The notes beneath the pieces were generated by a model that did no database searches, was not told the origin of the DNA, and worked only from the letters and a program-made list of their open reading frames with translations. Position numbers and translations under genes: made by a program. A stretch of DNA of 64,000 bases. It comes from Lasiodiplodia sp. COLG20. Its lineage: Eukaryota; Ascomycota; Dothideomycetes; Botryosphaeriales; Botryosphaeriaceae. The stretch spans positions 1,984,001 through 2,048,000 of the forward strand of contig VNWV01000008.1 in the NCBI GenBank assembly GCA_009801085.1. Reading direction: 5' to 3'. Of this stretch, positions 34,943 through 44,789 are shown in pieces; the first letter of the stretch is position 1; every line of letters starts with the position of its first letter.

Positions 34943-36792
34943 CTACTGATCATCACCCATGTTCTGCTTCGGCTTCTCGAAGGTGAAGACCTTCTTCCAC
35001 CTGAAGGCGAGCAGGTCGCTGGTCGTCTCCTTGACCTGGATCCAGTTCTCGGCGACGATCTCGCGCGTGGGCTTCTGGAAGATGAGGTCGATCTCCTCGA
35101 GCGTCTTGTCCTTGGTCTCGGGCATGAAGAACAGCTGGTAGAACCAACCCAGGATGGCGATACCACCGTAGAAACCGAGCGTGAGACCGATGCGGGTCAT
35201 GGCGTTCTTCATGCGGTCGAAGTTGTAGGTAACGATGAAGGACGACAGGAAGAGCCAGCCGTCAGAGGTGGTCATGCCGTAGGAACGGAGGTACGTAGGG
35301 TAGGCCTCGCTAGGAACAACCTGTTCGAGAACGTTAGCTCTGAAATGCATTTGAGAGTAATCGGACGTCAAGAACTTACCCAGGTGAGCGTGGCGTACGA
35401 GCCGAAGAAACCCTGGTAGATGATGATACCAGTGAGGTACACGGCCTGCTGGTTCGTGACGCTACCGGCATACTCGGAGACACCGCAGAGGATAAGACCG
35501 ATGAAGAAGCCGGGAAGCATAGCAATGGCCCAGAAACGACGACCGCAGCGTTCCATGTACAGGACGGCAGGGATGGTGCCGAGCAGGAGGGAACCACCGC
35601 CGACGAGAGACATGTAGTTGGCCTGGATCTTGTCGAAACCGATGTCGCTCATCAGAATGGACATGTAGTACATGATGGCGTTGATACCGGTGAACTGGCC
35701 GAGGAAGATCATGATGTTGGCGTAGACGATGGCACGGCGAGCACGGGGCACAGTGAAGAAGTCGAGCCAGGGGAAGCGCCTGTTGCTGGCGCCAGCGGCA
35801 ACCTCGGCGTCCTCCTGCTCCTGCGAAGCCTTCATGACGAAGAACTCCTCGCGAGAGTCGGCAGTCTCAAGACCACGAATACGCTTCCAGACCTTGAAGG
35901 CCTTCAGGGTCTCACCCTTGTGCATGTAGAAACGAGGAGATTCGGGCATGAAGAGCATACTGTTGCAGTGTTAGATGGGTACTATGGTCAAGGTAAAAAT
36001 GGCGGCTTACCCGATAAGCATGATGGTGGAGAAAACAAGGGATGAACCCAGGATGTAGCGCCAGTTGCCAGGGACCTTCAGGAAGATGGCGGCGACAACG
36101 TAACCCAAGACCTCGCCAAGAGCAATGTTGAACTGGTAAAGGGAGACCATGTTTCCACGGAGTCTCCTTTCGACAGTCTCAGCGACGTAGACGGGGACGG
36201 TACCACCCTCAAGACCAACACCAACGCCGAGCAGCAGACGGGCGACGACGATCATGGCGAAGTTCATGGAACCGGCGCAAAGCGCGCCGCCAATGGTGTA
36301 GAAGATGCATGAGATGATGATGGACCAGCGGCGGCCGAACCATTCGTTGGCGGGCGACAGCAGCAGAGCACCGGCGACGGCGCCAAGCGGCATGCCGGCG
36401 TTGACCAAGCTGTTCTGCGAGTCGTTCAGACCCAGATCCTCGGGAAGGAACAGGTTCGCGCCGGAGATCAGGGACTGGTCAAGGCCCGAGAGCAGACCAC
36501 CCATGGAAGCGAAGGTGACCAGCAGCCATGTGAAGTGCTTCGGGTTCTTGAACTCCAGATCGAACATGCCCTTCTTGTAGCCCTCGGCCTTGTGGTCGTC
36601 CTCCAATTGGCGGATCAGGGCGTCGACCTCCCAGCTGCCATTCTTGGCGATGGCGATGGCATCGGCCTCGCTCTTGATCTGAGGAACGCTGCCCGTGCGG
36701 ACAGCCTCCTCGATCAACTCGTGGTTGGTGGGCGCGTGCTTCTCCACGTGGGAGGCGTCGGTGGTCTTGTCCGAGGGCTTGATCTCGGACAT
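34943..36792 (-). CDS. MFS sugar transporter
   Basis: A 579-residue sugar-porter family permease with 12 predicted spans, in three exons (36792-36011, 35959-35380, 35320-34943; introns 51 and 59 bases). A cytosolic N-terminal region of about 90 residues precedes the first span (F-T-W-L-L-V-T-F-A-S-M-G-G-L-L-S-G-L-D). Family marks: W-F-G-R-R-W loop 2-3, R-L-L-L-G-V-G-V-G-L-E-G-G-T-V-P-V-Y, P-E-S-P-R after span 6, G-Q-F-T-G-I-N-A-I-M-Y-Y in span 7, E-R-C-G-R-R, and P-E-T-K-D-K-T-L-E-E-I at the end. It should move a sugar or polyol, probably with protons, across the plasma membrane; the substrate cannot be told. The next minus-strand gene upstream is far away, so it is probably transcribed alone. 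Confidence 0.92.
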
Positions 36793-39700
36793 GGTGGAAA
36801 GAGTTGCCGGATCGAGGGAAAAAGAAACAAGACCTGCCGGGGTATCAGGCGCAGGAAGGCAGTGGAGTGAATGAGGCAGGAGGAAGCGCCGTCAATTGCG
36901 GATTGGGGAGGGCTTTATGGACGGCCGGCTCTGATCGTCTCGCCCTTGACTGCAGAAACTGGTGACACCCCGGGCCCCGCTGGTCGGACTGCGGAGGACT
37001 GGAGTGCCCCGTCGTTCGCTGGGCGCCGGGCCGATTTGCAGGCACTGTGCTGGGGGTTAGCCCCGGAGCAGATAGGCGTAGTGGAGGGGTGCTCCGTTTC
37101 TCGTTGCGGCTCTGGGCGCCCAATGAGCCAACCGTAGCGTGATGTCGGCGGCTGATGGGCACTCAACGCCTCACTGCGTCGGCGCATGTCAGCCGCGCCC
37201 GTTGCTGGTCGGCTTCTGCGCCGTTGCCGACGCCGGCGAAACATGGATTTGTTGGGTTGCGCTGCCCTCGCAACGTCGTCAGCCAAGGGCGGGAGCGCTG
37301 CTTGACTGACTCTTGCGCACGCTTATGCGCCGCCCGCCCGCTGCTTGTTCGCTGCCGGGGGCGCTTGGGCCTGGGCGGCAAACGGTCGCATGTGTCGCGC
37401 GGCCCACATCGCGGCCTGAAGGAGTGCGCGCAATTATCGTGGCGTGAAGGGCGCGGGCGACGTCGTGGATGGCAATTGCCGGCGCTGGACGCTTTTTTCG
37501 ACGCGAGTCCCGGACTCCAGACCCACTCTGCTCCGCGGTGAGCTCCCCGTGGCACGTCGTCGGAGAAAGTGCGGGCGCGGAGTAAAGGGGGGCTCCGCGC
37601 TTCGCCTCCCCACGGGAATCAACCTGCGAGCCTGGAGATCATGAGCCTGCCCAAATTATCCGGACGAACAACAACGCGAATTGCTTCCCTCGCCCTCTGG
37701 ATAAACTCACGATGCTCAGCCTTACCCGTACAGATCTCCCGCACGCGTGCCGCCAAGCAGCCTTTCCCGCAGCCATCCCTTGGCCGCCGCCTTTTCCAGA
37801 ACCTTAATCGAACCAACGGCGCTCGGGGCCATTCTGAGCCCCAAAAACGCCCAATCCGTGCCCTTCTGCCACTGCCGCCGCCTCAAAACCGACCAGATCC
37901 CCTCGACTGCCTGCCGTTTCGCCAGAACTGCTCACTGTTGTCGGCACACGTGACCCGTGCGAAATCTGGAGAAGAAATCCTGGGGAAGTGCCTCTTCGAG
38001 CGCTCAGTCGTATGACGTCGTGAGACATTTTCTGCTCAAAAGTCCCTCTCTTGACCTGCTCTCGCCTTGCCAAAAGCACGCCGCGCTTGCAACGAAAAAG
38101 GCTGGTGGTGTTGCCGCTGTTGCGCCGCATGGAAACGCAATCCCGACATTTGCCGGGCTCATATCCAAAAGCGGTGAAGCTGTACGAAGCCCAGACTCGT
38201 GCTCGGCCCACTCCTTCCCAAGCAATGCAACGCCTCCGTGGAACCCTGCTTTTTCTGCCCTTCACGATGCTTTCGTGCCGGGCCCCTTCGAGCTTGCGCG
38301 GTGGCGATCCTACGTCAGCTGGCTTCGAAGCCGTCGGCACTTTTCGGCCGGCCTTGTTGGATCCTGCTTGCCCTTGCGGAGCCCCGTGTGTGAAAATTTT
38401 AAGATGCTCGCGGCGACACGCGCCCACTGGAGATCCGGAGCGTATCTCTGCGTCTCCAGTTCTCCAGTTTTCCTGTTTGACCATGCAGGTGTGCCAAGTG
38501 CGTGGCTTCGGAGCGTGGGCGTGGCACCTTGGCAAGGATGCCGGCGCCCAACAACCTGGTTCCACTCTCCCGCTCAAGGAACTGCCGGGGAAATCCTGTT
38601 GATGACCTCAGCCATGTTTCGCCGTGCCTGAGCACTTCCCTGCTTCTTCTGTGGTACTGGAGCGAAGTGGCGTCCGTTTCTGTCATCGTGACCGAACCAC
38701 CAATCCCTGCCGCTGTGGGACTGGTCTCGAACAAACATATGGCCGGTGAGGCAACGACCCGTCACGACCAATCTACGACCTAGCGCCACCCGGGGTAGCC
38801 GGTGAAAGATCTCAGAACACGTCGAATCCTGACGCGTTGCGGCGCACAAAACCGAGAAGGCGAAGACCGCGAACGGGTGATAACCGTGAGAGAAGAGGCA
38901 GATACCGCGACCTCGAATGAAGACAACAAGGGCGTGATCCTTCAGTCTCCCGGCCATGGCCTGATGAAGGTGTTCTGGAATCCTGTGGCCTGACTGCCAT
39001 TGGTGGATGATTCAAGCGACGCGTTTAACGAGTAAGCCCGTGACTCTTCAAAGCATGACCATTTCGAAAGATGCGCTTACAAGAACGACGTACTTCTTTC
39101 TACACAGATGGCATTTTCCTTACCTTGTCAGCCTTTCAATTGCATTCATCCGCCTTCAGTCCCCATATGCCGAGACGAATATGCTCTAGTCTCTGCAACG
39201 CATGGTTGCGAACCAGTTGACTCCTGAGCAAAATCCTCAAAATGTCGGTTTTACATCACGCCATACCCGTGATGCGCTATTAGGATACTCCTGCAGTTGG
39301 GGCGTGGCCACAAGATGCAAATACAGCCAGCTGGCTGCTTCCCTGGACACGTTTCAGATTCACGTAGGATCTCGCTGCCTGCAGGTTCAGATCTTGACAA
39401 TGTGACGAGAACCAGCGAGCTGGACTGAATCAGTTGCAATCCCTGTATAGGGGAGTGAGTGGTGGATTTGGAGCAAACGGTTTACAGGCAGATCCGCCCA
39501 AATTATGCATGATCTAGGCTTTTCGTTGTGCTGCGACACTCTGCTTGTATACCGATTGTGGTGAAGGCCATGCTGTTCAGAGTAGCCTCATTTGAAAACG
39601 GTCAATAGCGTGTTCGCACAGCCTTGTCAGTAGCACCGGATACCGCCATTAGCCGCGATGGAGCACTGCCCATGGACGGATTAAATGAAGATTGGAAGGA

Positions 39701-39938
39701 AAATGCAACTGCAAAGCAGCCCAGTAAACCACTGTTAGCAGGCCTGGAGCATCAATGGCTTTCCAGCAGATCCCGACAGTCCTGGTTGCTTGTGGGTATA
39801 AGAGCGAGATTGAGTGTTTAGCGTTCCCTCTTCGAGTGCGAACGAGGATAGAGTTGTAGGGATCGATTGTCTAGACTGTACAAGCGCGGATGCGCAAGGC
39901 TAACCACCCGATGATCCCGGCCGCAGATTGACGCTGAT
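36793..39938. other. long intergenic region, nothing recognised
   Basis: More than 3 kb. The GC-rich half (36850-38800) has long frames on both strands at once (for example 37804-38577 minus and 37957-38631 plus), which is expected from composition; their products are rich in Arg, Ser, Cys and His without motif. The promoter of the transporter lies at the left end. From 39000 to 39930 the sequence is AT-richer. I see no exon chain, repeat end or RNA gene. Confidence 0.4.
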
Positions 39939-40455
39939 TTAGTACCAAGTCTTCTTGCCCTGTAGTATATCATTAGAGCTGTCCTGCAGACCACAGACGA
40001 GCCAACGTACCAGAACCTGGCGGCACATCATGTACATGCTAGCGGCGAAGCCACCCCAGAGCATGGCGTGGTAGGGGAGGAGGATGGCCCTGCTGCGGGA
40101 GGTCTGGCGAAGAGCATCAGCCTGGATCCAAAAAGTAACCCCGAGCCCTCCGTATGTTGTGATTTAAGGTATGCGGGATGACGTAGAATTCGGCGTGGGG
40201 TACAGTCCGGCGGTCTTCAACGGGGGTTTCCGGCGGAGCTCACCTTCTGCCACTGCCTGAGGCCGTCGTGCTTCTGGAAGAGGCGCTGGTAGTAGGGAAC
40301 GCGGTTCTCGCGGTTGACAAAGCTGCACCGGAATTAGCAAGCTGCGGGCATACGGAAGGGATAACCAAGCTCAGCCGGGTCCCATGGGCGCAGCGGGCAG
40401 CGGGCGCGCGCGGTGTGGAACCACTGCGGAGGAGCAGGACGACTCACCCGGCCAT
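39939..40455 (-). CDS. COX7: cytochrome c oxidase subunit 7 (VIIa-like)
   Basis: A 72-residue protein split over four very small exons (40455-40448, 40322-40244, 40121-40011, 39959-39939), so no single frame reveals it. The assembled product starts M-A-G-F-V-N-R-E-N-R-V and ends G-K-K-T-W-Y. The V-P-Y-Y-Q-R-L-F-Q and R-S-R-A-I-L-L-P-Y-H-A-M-L-W-G-G pattern, with one membrane span, fits subunit VIIa/Cox7 of complex IV: yeast Cox7 shares an L-Q-x-I-F-Q...R-S-A-L-Y-L-Y-P-F-Y arrangement. It would sit in the inner mitochondrial membrane. Introns are 125, 122 and 51 bases, all GT-AG with correct phases; the first exon has only eight coding bases. The gene is divergent from the PPR-like gene, 278 bases away. 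Confidence 0.77.
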
Positions 40456-40733
40456 GGTGATCGAGTTGGTGGGAGCGGAAGAGCGGAGAGGATGCAATTG
40501 GATGGGCTGTCAGCTTGGAGATGGCAGAGTCGTTGTATCGACTGATCGCAAAGCGCGCCAAGCCCGGAGCGCGGATAAACCCTCGGCCCGGCGCAGAGGC
40601 ATCCAATGCCTTAGCGCGGATTTGTCCATCAAAACCACGACCCGTCTCTTCCCCTGCCGCTATTTTGCGCTGTTGTCTACCCTTCCGATGTCATGTCGGA
40701 GGGACTCTCCGTAACCCTCAACGTTACCAGGCA
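40456..40733. promoter_or_regulatory. bidirectional promoter region COX7 / PPR-like gene
   Basis: A 278-base spacer between two divergent start codons, both for proteins with expected mitochondrial roles, which suggests co-regulation. No specific factor site is recognised. The plus-strand frame stays open upstream of 40734, so an earlier ATG (40515) is possible for the right-hand gene but would leave almost no spacer. Confidence 0.5.
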
Positions 40734-43298
40734 ATGCGTAAAGCATTGGACCGGCTGCTCGCCAGACCCACGACATTGCGGATTCTTCGACGCCTCGTAA
40801 CCGAAAAAGAGCTCTCGTTCGCCTCCGTCGCGCGCGCGCACTGCCGACTACCTTCAAAGATTTCCCTCGGACGACAAGGGCATGCGAGTCGCACATACGC
40901 ATCTTCGAGAACCTCCGCAGAAGAACATGAGAATGGATTGCCCTCAACTCCCGGGTCCAATACCCTTGACCCTACTTCGGTCCCGGGGACACATGTTGAA
41001 AACACGAAGGATGGGGCCAATACTTATATCGAGAAGTGGCTACGGATCCTACTTTTTAGGCAAAGGTTGCAGGGCAGTGATGGGGTTCAGGCCGTCTGGA
41101 AAGAGCTGAGGCAATACAACTTGGATTTGCCAACGATTGGCCCTACCGCGCAATCCTTCTGGCTTATTTTCCTTTCTGATAATCAAACGCTCCCTGATGC
41201 GGTTGCTTACGCAGAGGATCTCAAGAACCGGACCGGCTTCTTTTACAAGCCGCTGTATGAGGTCGTCATTCGTCGTTGCTTTAGCGAAACCAAATCAACG
41301 AGGTTCATGGACGCTCACAAGTGGCATCACAAGCTGTTCTCGGCCTTCCCTCCACAAGATGGCGTAATGCGCCGACTTGCCTCTAGTGTCCACTCCAAAA
41401 AATCCATGGAGGCCTTTAGCTACATTTACGTTCGCAATCACGAACGTAATGTGTACGATGTTCTCATTCCTACCCTTTGTAGCAAGAAACAGTGGCATAG
41501 AGCGGTGCGATGTCACAACTGGTTGGTCAGGATGAACGACCTCCCAACTGGAACAAACTCGGGCTCTGCCCTGGAGCTTACATTCCGGGAACTTTTGCTG
41601 GGGGTCGGAGAAGCGCAGAACACCAAGCAGAGCATTACTGCTGACCCTCAGGGTCAAGAATCCATCCATTTTTCTAGGGAATCCATGAACAGAGTCCTTG
41701 GAGAAGTTCATGGAGTTGAACCGAAGCGACTGGACGATCACTTTTGCGCCCGAATTTTTGCCACCAAAGCTTTCTCAATAGACGTCGTCATTCGCGGTTT
41801 GGCTATGTTTGGAATCGATGAGATCGGGCCACTAGCGCTACGTGAAATGGCTTCGAGGACGGTAGATCCTGAGAAGATATCCGATTGCATTCAGAGATTA
41901 AATGAAGCAGGGGTCTCTATTGGCAATGCCGTCTACTCTCAGGCTATCCGGAAATTTGCTGATAACGGCCGGAAAGATCTCGTCAACTCCTTGATCACGA
42001 CAGATCAGCACCCAGATGCTTTCGAGGACCATGACTTGCAGCGTAAGCTGCTTAGTACTTTCATCGAAAGAGGAGCTTGGGACGAGGTGCACAGGACCTT
42101 GGCAGTTTTGACAGTCTTCCACGAAGATCCGGTCAGGGAACAATGGAACATTCTGGTTCAAAAGCTTTCTTCTTTGCGGCACACCGGTATGCTCTGCAAG
42201 ATTCTCGATGACATGGTGTCACAGAGCATCTCATTGACAGAAGGATCTCTGAGTGCACTTCAAGTCTACCAGCTTCGTTCAAGGTCTAAAGGAAACGCGC
42301 CTGCTGCCGGTGCCCTGGACCACGACGACACCACGTTGATCGCAAATATTTGGCGCAGCACGCTTGCCTCAGGCGGCCAAGTCGGGCCTGAGCGCTGGAT
42401 CGAGATCTTTAAGCGCTACGGGATGACGGAGCGCTTCGCTGACGTCGCCAAACTCGCGCTCTGGCTGGCTGATTGGTACTCCCCGCACAGGTTCTCTACC
42501 AGCCCAGGGACCCTTCAGAATGTGCTTCAACGTCAGCAAGAAGATTCTGTGCCAATCTTCCAACGTGCCCTCGAGCCGACCAACCCACTTCATCCTCTCC
42601 GTCAGATTTTTACCAACCAGCAGCTCCGCGCATTCATTGCATGGGGCGTACGTCGTGCTCTAGTCCTTCCAAGCCCAGTCGATCCCGCCAACAGCAAGAA
42701 GCCGCCGCACTACTGGGCGCAGGGACTCCGACTCTGCGTGGCGCTTCGCGCACGCGGGGTGTATGTCAGTTCCAAGATTGTAACGTGGGAGCTGTGTTTG
42801 CAATTAAACCATCTTTTCGGACGTGGTCGGAGTGTTCGTGTCTACAATCGCCGCTCTGCTGCGAATGTCCCCTACTCTATTCTGGAGATGATCCAATTCG
42901 CGAACAAGTTATGGGTCGAGGCGGCTGGCAAGCCTTTGATGGACCCAAGACAGTTGGTTAGAGGACCAACAGATCACCTCGGATTGTGGTGGGCGAAAAG
43001 ACTGAGGTGGGATGTACTGCAGCAGGTTCAGGCAGCTATTGGTGAGGAACCATCATCAAATTTGCCAGGAGATGGTGAGACAGACTTGGACGCAGTGCAG
43101 GCGATTGAAAGGGACTTTGGGGGTGGGAATCTGGAGAACAAGAAATCCAGTTTTGCTCAAGCCCAGGACACAAACGAAGGGTGTGCATCGACATCGGAGC
43201 TAGATGCTCCTGAATCTCCCCCTGAGCCGGCAAGCAACGGAAAGCTTGGGACTAGTGATGAAAGTGGTGATCCGGATCAAAGCCCAGTGTGTAGATAG
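40734..43298 (+). CDS. PPR-like mitochondrial protein
   Basis: An intron-free 854-residue helical protein. The N-terminus (M-R-K-A-L-D-R-L-L-A-R-P-T-T-L-R-I-L-R-R) is rich in Arg and Leu without acids, a good mitochondrial targeting peptide. The rest is a succession of helical hairpins of the kind seen in degenerate fungal pentatricopeptide proteins (for example G-V-S-I-G-N-A-V-Y-S-Q-A-I-R-K-F, and F-I-E-R-G-A-W-D-E-V-H-R-T-L). A conserved-looking C-terminal block contains H-Y-W-A-Q-G-L-R-L-C and L-G-L-W-W-A-K-R-L-R, followed by an acidic Ser/Pro-rich tail. Such proteins usually bind organellar RNA and act in translation or transcript stability. I chose ATG 40734 because the leader looks like a transit peptide; the frame is open upstream to 40515. 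Confidence 0.7.
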   Translation: MRKALDRLLARPTTLRILRRLVTEKELSFASVARAHCRLPSKISLGRQGHASRTYASSRTSAEEHENGLPSTPGSNTLDPTSVPGTHVENTKDGANTYIEKWLRILLFRQRLQGSDGVQAVWKELRQYNLDLPTIGPTAQSFWLIFLSDNQTLPDAVAYAEDLKNRTGFFYKPLYEVVIRRCFSETKSTRFMDAHKWHHKLFSAFPPQDGVMRRLASSVHSKKSMEAFSYIYVRNHERNVYDVLIPTLCSKKQWHRAVRCHNWLVRMNDLPTGTNSGSALELTFRELLLGVGEAQNTKQSITADPQGQESIHFSRESMNRVLGEVHGVEPKRLDDHFCARIFATKAFSIDVVIRGLAMFGIDEIGPLALREMASRTVDPEKISDCIQRLNEAGVSIGNAVYSQAIRKFADNGRKDLVNSLITTDQHPDAFEDHDLQRKLLSTFIERGAWDEVHRTLAVLTVFHEDPVREQWNILVQKLSSLRHTGMLCKILDDMVSQSISLTEGSLSALQVYQLRSRSKGNAPAAGALDHDDTTLIANIWRSTLASGGQVGPERWIEIFKRYGMTERFADVAKLALWLADWYSPHRFSTSPGTLQNVLQRQQEDSVPIFQRALEPTNPLHPLRQIFTNQQLRAFIAWGVRRALVLPSPVDPANSKKPPHYWAQGLRLCVALRARGVYVSSKIVTWELCLQLNHLFGRGRSVRVYNRRSAANVPYSILEMIQFANKLWVEAAGKPLMDPRQLVRGPTDHLGLWWAKRLRWDVLQQVQAAIGEEPSSNLPGDGETDLDAVQAIERDFGGGNLENKKSSFAQAQDTNEGCASTSELDAPESPPEPASNGKLGTSDESGDPDQSPVCR

Positions 43299-43334
43299 AT
43301 TTCGCAATGGCATCACCCGTAAAGTCATTCACAT

Positions 43335-43410
43335 ACATAGGAGTATTGCAGCCGAATGCTAGCGCGAAGAATAGCAGGTCCTTAGAAAATAGGGTCTTTG
43401 CCAGTACCTC
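43335..43410. repeat. terminal fragment of the inverted-repeat element family
   Basis: GCAGCCGAATGCTAGCGCG and the following AAGAATAGCAGG match, almost base for base, the subterminal part of copy A read on the minus strand (7620 down to 7591); similarity fades over the next 30 bases (TTAGAAAATAGG against GTAGAATATAGC). The core palindrome is missing. The preceding AGGAGTATTGCAGCCGAA is also found at 54613-54630. It lies in the 3' flank of the PPR-like gene and looks like a truncated copy. Confidence 0.6.
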
Positions 43411-43646
43411 CACCACAACGAATGATGAAAATATTCCTCTAGTTTCTGAGCGGATCCCAGGCTCCTTTTCGTTTTTTTTTTTTTTCCTTTGTTTTCCGTT
43501 TATGTTGGAGACCTAAAGTACGTCAACCAACGCCTTGATGTCCTGGAGGGGGTTGGTTAAGATCCATTGTATGTACATTACAATTCACGCTTTCAGTCCA
43601 CTCTTTCCTAGCACGGTTCACATCCATTCCTCTTCTCTCGACCTGC
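43411..43646. other. intergenic, convergent gene ends
   Basis: Short spacer between convergent genes, with a T tract near 43470-43485. Nothing else is recognised. Confidence 0.35.
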
Positions 43647-44789
43647 TCAAAGCTTCGATAAAGTCTTAAACACTTGATCCATGACCCTCAGTGCGGACAA
43701 TGAAGACTCTGGCTGCATTGCTTCCTCCTTCTCGACCTCCTCCCAATCCCCAATCTCATCATCTCCTTCCTCATCATCACTATCATCCTCACCTTCCTCT
43801 AGCCCACCCTCATCCCTCCAAACCCTTCTCCTCCTCCTCTCCGCCCTCGCCTCCTTCTTTATCCTCCTCTTCTCCTTCTCCTCCTCAAAGGAGCTGACTT
43901 CCAGCTCCTTCTCCCCATCCAACTCCTCCCACTGCCCGCCCTCGGCGTCGCTGCCGCCGCCACTGTCGGCCGCCGAACCCCTGCCTGCAACCGGCACCCG
44001 CCGCGCACGCCCATACGCCTCCCCCACGTCCACCCACTCCTCGCGCAAGTCCCGCTCTGCTCTGGCCCGCCGCCGCACACGCCGCGAGAACGTCGTGTTG
44101 GCGCTGGCGTCGCTGTTGGCGCTGTCAACATCGCCGTCGTCGTCGCTGGTGGTGGTGGTGGTGGTGTTGATGAGGGCGGTGACGAGCTCTGATCTGAGGT
44201 GCCGGAGAGAGCGGGGCACGACGAGCGTGGAGCGTTGGGGTGGTCTGGGTGATTTTGGTGTGAGGCTGCGGTGGTGGGGGTAGCATGGGAGTGGGAGGGG
44301 CTGGGTGGTGGTGGTGGTGGTGGGGGTGGGTGGGGTAGGAGAAGAGGTGGAAGGTTGGACAGGAGGGAACCAACGAGGGCGTGGTGGATTCTCGTGTGGC
44401 TTGGATGCTAGTGTCGTCGTTTGTTGCTGTGGTGGCTGTGGTACGTTGGATACGGCCGCTGTTGTGGGTTGATTTTGTAGCTGTGAGGGGGTAATGGGAG
44501 GTTTGGGGGCGTGTGGCTCTTTTGTCGAAGTGGTGAAAGTCGTAGTGGCAGTGGAGGCTGTAGGGGCGGCACTCAGCTGCTCCGTCACTGCTGCAGGCGT
44601 TGTTGATGATCGTGGTTTGGTGGGACTGGACTTGGATTTGTCTTTGTTATCTTGCGGCAGGGATGCCCACCGCGGACGTGTGTGGGCAAGCTTGTCTTGA
44701 GCCATCTTTTTATATTCCTCCACAGTGAGGGCACGTCGTGGACGGCAAAGATGGCTCTCTGTTGCGGAGCTTTCATATGGTCGAGACAT
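43647..44789 (-). CDS. hypothetical low-complexity protein
   Basis: A 380-residue single-exon protein of no recognised family. The N-terminus (A-L-T-V-E-E-Y-K-K-M-A-Q-D-K-L) may form a short helix. Residues 50-200 are Thr/Pro/Gln-rich and disordered, including a run of threonines. The middle has R-S-L-R-H-L-R-S-E-L-V-T-A-L and a basic R-R-V-R-R-R-A-R-A-E-R patch. The C-terminal third is a charged coiled-coil-like segment (E-E-E-K-E-K-R-R-I-K-K-E-A-R-A-E-R-R-R-R-R) followed by an acidic Asp/Glu stretch and a hydrophobic end (L-R-V-M-D-Q-V-F-K-T-L). The repeated acidic and basic blocks come from simple GAG/GAC tracts. I regard it as coding because the ends look structured, but the evidence is moderate. 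Confidence 0.55.
   Translation of the reverse strand: MSRPYESSATESHLCRPRRALTVEEYKKMAQDKLAHTRPRWASLPQDNKDKSKSSPTKPRSSTTPAAVTEQLSAAPTASTATTTFTTSTKEPHAPKPPITPSQLQNQPTTAAVSNVPQPPQQQTTTLASKPHENPPRPRWFPPVQPSTSSPTPPTPTTTTTTQPLPLPCYPHHRSLTPKSPRPPQRSTLVVPRSLRHLRSELVTALINTTTTTTSDDDGDVDSANSDASANTTFSRRVRRRARAERDLREEWVDVGEAYGRARRVPVAGRGSAADSGGGSDAEGGQWEELDGEKELEVSSFEEEKEKRRIKKEARAERRRRRVWRDEGGLEEGEDDSDDEEGDDEIGDWEEVEKEEAMQPESSLSALRVMDQVFKTLSKL

Noticed and set aside
37804..38631. Two opposing frames of 224-257 codons
   Set aside because: Both are open simultaneously in GC-rich sequence, lack motifs and have Cys/Arg/Ser-rich composition; no splice-linked partners.
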